Shown here in pieces: positions 13,775 to 16,769 of a DNA stretch of 16,769 nucleotides. How positions within the stretch are numbered: position 1 is the first letter of the stretch; the number at the start of each line of letters is the position of its first letter. A model generated the notes under the pieces. That model saw nothing but the letters and a program-made list of their open reading frames with translations. It did not search any database and was not told the DNA's origin. This DNA comes from an uncultured Oscillospiraceae bacterium. Its GTDB lineage: Bacteria; Bacillota; Clostridia; Oscillospirales; Ruminococcaceae. The translations under genes were made by a program, and so were the position numbers. The stretch lies in contig USFO01000029.1 in assembly GCA_900553955.1 (NCBI GenBank), positions 1 through 16,769 of the forward strand. Direction: 5' to 3'.

Positions 13775-14645
13775 ATGGTACTGAATGAAAACTATACTCT
13801 TTCAAACGGAGTTAAAATTCCGAAAATCGGGCTTGGCACTTGGCTTATTCCGGATGGCGAAGCTGCGCAGGCGGTTCGTGACGCCGTTGCAATGGGCTAT
13901 CGCCATATCGCCATATAGATACCGCTCAGGCATACGGCAACGAACGCGGCGTGGGCGAGGGCGTGCGCACCTGTGGCGTTCCGCGCGAGGAAATTTTCGT
14001 CACCAGCAAGGTTGCCGCGGAGCACAAAACTTATGAATCCGTTGCAAAATCCATTGACGAAAGCCTTGCAAAGCTAGGAATGGACTATATGGATCTGATG
14101 ATTATACATTGTCCGCAGCCTTGGGCGGAGTTTCGCGGCGAGCGCCGCTATTTTACTGAAAACAAAGAGGTCTGGCGCGCGTTGGAGAAAGCTTATAAAG
14201 ACGGTAAGGTTAAGGCAATCGGTGTTTCCAACTTCCTGTTGACGACATTGAGAATATTCTTGACGGCTGCGAAGTAAAACCTATGGTTAACCAGATTCTC
14301 ACCCACATTACAAACACTCCGCTTGAGCTGATTAACTTCTGCAGGGAACATGGCATTCTTTGTGAAGCATATTCGCCAATTGCCCATGGCGAGGCGCTTA
14401 AAAACAGGCTGATTCTTTCCGTTGCGGAAAAATACAGTGTAACTCCGGCACAGCTTTGTGTGCGGTATGCACTTCAGCTTGGCATGGTGGTTCTGCCAAA
14501 AACGTCGAATCCCGAGCATATGAAGAATAACGCCGACATCGAGTTTGAAATCTCCGCCGAGGATATGGACATACTTGAGCTAGCCGAAAAAATCAAAGAT
14601 TACGGCGAGCACGGCTATTTTCCGGTGTTCAGCGGCAAAAACTAA
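13775..14645 (+). pseudogene. Aldo/keto reductase, disrupted by two frameshifts
   Basis: Three successive frames together encode one NAD(P)H-dependent aldo/keto reductase of about 287 residues. Frame A runs from ATG 13775 (GGGAGG at 13762-13767) through KIPKIGLGTW to GYRHI and then meets a stop at 13917. Frame B resumes with DTAQAYGNE and continues to GVSNFL. Frame C resumes near 14241 with DDIENILDGCEVKP and ends at 14645. The first break is an exact 8-base tandem duplication (13901-13916); deleting one copy restores GYRHIDTAQAYG. The second, at about 14236-14241, needs one extra base. The catalytic tetrad is otherwise present: Asp46, Tyr51, Lys near 78, His near 113. This suggests recent inactivation, or sequence error for the second break. 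Confidence 0.9.
13901..13916 (+). repeat. 8-bp tandem duplication causing a frameshift
   Basis: CGCCATAT occurs twice without a gap (13901-13908 and 13909-13916). A single copy would give the family sequence Tyr-Arg-His-Ile-Asp-Thr-Ala; two copies create an in-frame TAG at 13917-13919. Confidence 0.95.
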
Positions 14646-14660
14646 ATTTGATAAACATAA

Positions 14661-14698
14661 AAAACGCCCCCATACTCGTTTTGAGCATGGGGGCATTT
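14661..14698. terminator. Bidirectional terminator between convergent genes
   Basis: GCCCCCAT (14666-14673) pairs with ATGGGGGC (14687-14694), and CTC (14675-14677) with GAG (14683-14685), around GTTTT with one mismatch. On the plus strand it is followed by ATTTTATTT; on the minus strand it is followed by six T's. It can serve both the aldo/keto reductase locus and the minus-strand secreted-protein gene. Confidence 0.85.
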
Positions 14699-14719
14699 TA
14701 TTTGATGCTAATGTGTTTT

Positions 14720-15160
14720 TTAGATGTAAATGATGGAAGTGCTCTTCGTGGTGCTTTCGCTGCGGCCGGTCGAAGAATCCCTTACGCGAATGGTTACATT
14801 GGCAAGGTAGTAATAGCCGGAGGGCACGGAAGAAAAGCTTATACTGACATTGCCATCATAGGGCGTGCTCACGGAATCCGAATCGAAATCGTATGTAGTC
14901 CATCTGCTGCCGCTTTCACTGGTGGATTGCTTGATAGTGACTGATATGGTCGCAGTGCCTATTACACTGGATTTAAAGTCACATTTGACTTTAACGCCGC
15001 TTCCGGAAGGAAAAATGATCGGAGTGCTCATGTAACCCAAAATCGCACTGTATAGTTCAATTTCAGAATCCTCATTTTCAGGCAAAGCGAGTGCAGTGGA
15101 AGTCAGTCCAAAGGTAAGGATTACTGCAAGAAGCAGTGCAACAATTTTTTTAATTTTCAT
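14720..15160 (-). CDS. Small secreted protein of unknown function
   Basis: I do not recognise this gene with certainty. The 146-residue product starts with a clear Sec signal peptide: basic MKIKK, a hydrophobic core, and a predicted cut after ALA at residue 25. The mature ~120 residues are rich in Ser, Thr, Val and Tyr with alternating hydrophobic residues, as expected for an all-beta, immunoglobulin-like fold; it has one Cys and no lipobox, sortase or membrane segment. It loosely resembles small clostridial secreted DUF6147-like proteins, at low confidence. The ATG at 15160 is chosen over the upstream TTG (15169) because AAAGGA lies 11 bases before the former and only 2 before the latter. 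It lies 91 bases downstream of a sigma/anti-sigma-like pair on the same strand and may be part of its output. Confidence 0.75.
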   Translation of the reverse strand: MKIKKIVALLLAVILTFGLTSTALALPENEDSEIELYSAILGYMSTPIIFPSGSGVKVKCDFKSSVIGTATISVTIKQSTSESGSRWTTYDFDSDSVSTPYDGNVSISFSSVPSGYYYLANVTIRVRDSSTGRSESTTKSTSIIYI

Positions 15161-15197
15161 TTTTAACAACGTCCTTTCAAAAAAATATGGTACTTAT

Positions 15198-15203
15198 ATT
15201 ATA
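15198..15203 (-). promoter_or_regulatory. Possible -10 element of the small secreted-protein gene
   Basis: On the minus strand TATAAT is directly preceded by TG, about 38 bases before the ATG. No good -35 is visible at 16-18 bases, so it may need an activator, an alternative sigma factor, or be fortuitous. Confidence 0.4.
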
Positions 15204-15250
15204 CAATGTTTTTTTGAAAAATAAGTAGAAAAATAGGGAAAATATAAAAA

Positions 15251-16059
15251 TTATTTAACTCTTTTTACGCTTTCAGCGACCTTCAATACCTCGTATGGAT
15301 CTATATTGAATGCGCTGACACGAATAAGAGTATCTCCCTCTGCCCATAAAACTGTTGTTGAAGTTTTTACAGCCGGATTTCCGGGATAAGTGCATGAAAC
15401 AAAAATTGCAGAGTAGCCGTTAATTTTCACAACTGTATTGATTCTGGCATAACTTGTGTATATCGTTCCTCCGTCCATAAAGAAAAGACTTTGGTTAAAT
15501 CTAAGCAACACATAATCCTTATTTGGGTCACGATATTGATAGAATTCGTCCATTTCCGGATATTCCGTATCCGAGTGGTGGAGTTTAAGGCCTTGCGGAA
15601 TATACGTCATTTTGTATCGGGCTTCCCAGCCAAGAAAATCCTCGTCGTAATAAACATCCTTTTTGTCTAATACATCATATTCGATGGCGCCGTTGTATAC
15701 TTTAACATCCATTTCTGTGAATTTGTCGTTGATGCTGCCGCCTTTAACACGTATTCCCGCAATGGTTAAAACCTGTGAATCCAAAGCAACAGCAACTATA
15801 AGTACAATAGCAGCCGCAAGGAAGCAAGGCGTTTCCAAAGATTTTTTTGGAAATTCTTTTTCGGTGGATTCTTTATCTTGTTGAAAAGAGAAACTATTTG
15901 TTCTTTGCTAACGGGATTTGATGAAGCGTTTAGTATTTCCGCTTCTTTTGCGATGCGTTTACTCTCACATTCGGAGTAAATCGCCATAACTTTACGAAAC
16001 ACACGGTCTTCGTATTCTTCACGGGCGATCTTTCTTTTGAGTGCAGCGATGCTACTCAT
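15251..16059 (-). pseudogene. DUF4367-like membrane partner (anti-sigma-like) of the ECF sigma factor, frameshifted
   Basis: Two frames together describe one protein of about 269 residues. The N-terminal part (ATG at 16059, bases 16059 to about 15820) is a charged cytoplasmic region of about 80 residues ending WKRLAS. The second frame continues with a single membrane span (LAAAIVLIVAVAL) and an outside domain ending WAEGDTLIRVSAFNIDPYEV and KVAESVK, which fits the DUF4367 domain of clostridial sigma-associated proteins. Adding one base near 15818-15822 (for example a third C in the TTCC run) joins them. AAAGGAG lies about 8 bases before the ATG, which overlaps the sigma gene by 8 bases, implying coupled translation. 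It may be a true mutation, sequence error, or less likely a translational frameshift. It presumably restrains the sigma factor at the membrane. Confidence 0.78.
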
Positions 16060-16615
16060 CCTCAATCTCTCCTTTCAAAATTGCGTAAGCCTTTCTGCGC
16101 GCTCTGGTAAGAAAGCTTCTTACGCTTTGGGGAGCTAAGTCAAGCTCCTTTGCAATCTCTTTGTCGGAAAGCTGAAGAATATATTTTGATTCCAAAAGGG
16201 CTTTGTCCCGCTCGGGAAGCTTGCTGATAACGTGGGCAAGTGCTTCAAGCTCCTCCTGCTTCTCATAAAGATCCTCCGGCAAAGCGAATCTGTCATCCGC
16301 CCATTTTGAAAGATCCTCCTCGGAATCAAAGGAATAATTTTCAGCCTTCTCTTTGTTCTTTTTCCAATGCTTTATGGCGGTATTTTTTGTTGTAACCATA
16401 ACATAAAACGAAAGACTGCTTTCGTTAAGCTCCATAAGCACATCAATATGTTCGATAAGCTTAACAAAGACTTCCTGAATTATTTCTTCCGCTTCGAATT
16501 CATCATGAACAAAAGTAAGCGCCTTCGCCCGCGCCGAGTTATAATACTTTATGTAAACATCGGAGATAAATTCCCGCTGAAGATCGTTATCGATAGCAGC
16601 AATAATTGCAAGCAT
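16052..16615 (-). CDS. RNA polymerase sigma factor, ECF-like (sigma-70 family)
   Basis: The 187-residue protein has region 2 at about 20-90, with FEAEEIIQEVFVKLIEHI (core binding) and FYVMVTTKNTAIKHWKKNK (-10 recognition). A linker follows, then region 4 at about 125-177, with LPERDKALLESKYILQLSDK and the helix-turn-helix EIAKELDLAPQSVRSFLTRAR for -35 recognition. It lacks regions 1 and 3, as in ECF factors. The ATG at 16615 follows AAGGA by 6 bases, with GGAGG slightly further up. The downstream partner gene overlaps it, the usual layout of sigma plus membrane anti-sigma. The target promoter is not known; no obvious ECF-type motif precedes this operon. Confidence 0.93.
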   Translation of the reverse strand: MLAIIAAIDNDLQREFISDVYIKYYNSARAKALTFVHDEFEAEEIIQEVFVKLIEHIDVLMELNESSLSFYVMVTTKNTAIKHWKKNKEKAENYSFDSEEDLSKWADDRFALPEDLYEKQEELEALAHVISKLPERDKALLESKYILQLSDKEIAKELDLAPQSVRSFLTRARRKAYAILKGEIEDE

Positions 16616-16651
16616 TTATGTCCTTCTCCTCCGTAATATGTACTACGTTAA

Positions 16652-16680
16652 AATATAGCACAAAATCAGAGAAAAAACAA
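16652..16680 (-). promoter_or_regulatory. Candidate promoter of the sigma-factor operon
   Basis: On the minus strand TTGTTT (16680-16675) and TATATT (16657-16652) are 17 bases apart, placing transcription start about 30 bases before the ATG. The remaining sequence to the window end (16681-16769) is AT-rich and shows no feature I can support. Confidence 0.5.
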
Positions 16681-16769
16681 CAAAAGAGGCAATTTACCGA
16701 CAAAGTAAAAATAAATTTTTACATCAATTGGCAATAAAAATTATTTGTTCACTTACATAAGACCCAAAA

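Noticed and set aside
13901..13916. Programmed frameshifting at the aldo/keto reductase
   Set aside because: An exact tandem duplication is fully explained by replication slippage, and a second unrelated indel downstream argues for decay or error rather than programmed recoding.
14648..14944. Plus-strand frame of about 98 codons across the bidirectional terminator
   Set aside because: It begins inside a terminator, lacks a binding site, and lies opposite a minus-strand gene with a clear signal peptide.
15251..15838. Independent gene starting with TTG at 15838
   Set aside because: There is no binding site there, and the residues before it continue naturally from the upstream frame of the sigma partner; it is the 3' part of a frameshifted gene.

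Overview
The window looks like chromosomal DNA of an anaerobic, low-to-mid GC Firmicute, most likely a gut or rumen Clostridia (Oscillospirales-like). The basis is strong AGGAGG-type ribosome binding sites, occasional TTG starts, near-consensus sigma-A promoters, lipobox lipoproteins, a desulfoferrodoxin/ferritin oxidative-stress operon, and best resemblance of the proteins to clostridial or Bacillus families. No taxonomic marker gene is present, so this is inference. I see no mobile element, CRISPR array, tRNA or rRNA.

Layout, left to right. (1) 1-54 is the 3' end of a surface-type protein with a hydrophobic, Lys/Arg-ended tail. (2) 276-1781 is a family M32 carboxypeptidase with its own promoter and terminator. 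(3) 1949-3295 is a lipoprotein whose mature part is seven RCC1-like repeats. (4) 3518-6816 is a four-gene nucleoside salvage operon: thymidine kinase, purine nucleoside phosphorylase, pyrimidine-nucleoside phosphorylase, uridine kinase. (5) 6979-12172 is a nucleoside ABC importer: a BMP/PnrA-type binding lipoprotein, then a double-domain ATPase and two overlapping permease genes. A hairpin, a strong terminator and a new promoter separate the binding protein from the ATPase. Blocks 4 and 5 form one functional theme: take up nucleosides, then phosphorylate them or split them to base and (deoxy)ribose-1-phosphate.

(6) 12312-13616 is an oxygen-defence operon: a short PerR-like Fur regulator, ferritin and superoxide reductase. 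It sits behind a perfect TTGACA-N17-TATAAT promoter with a 27-bp palindrome at the transcription start, which suggests autorepression. (7) 13775-14645 is an aldo/keto reductase broken by two frameshifts, one of them an exact 8-bp tandem duplication. Its promoter has the long spacer and palindrome typical of MerR-family control. (8) On the minus strand, 16615 down to 14720, lie an ECF sigma factor, an overlapping membrane partner with a DUF4367-like ectodomain (frameshifted as written), and a small secreted protein of unknown function.

Most of the window is ordinary metabolism. The least understood parts are the sigma/DUF4367/secreted-protein trio, the RCC1-repeat lipoprotein, and several candidate operators (6931-6946, 8394-8408, 12270-12296, 13699-13718). 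I do not find convincing evidence of a wholly new system.
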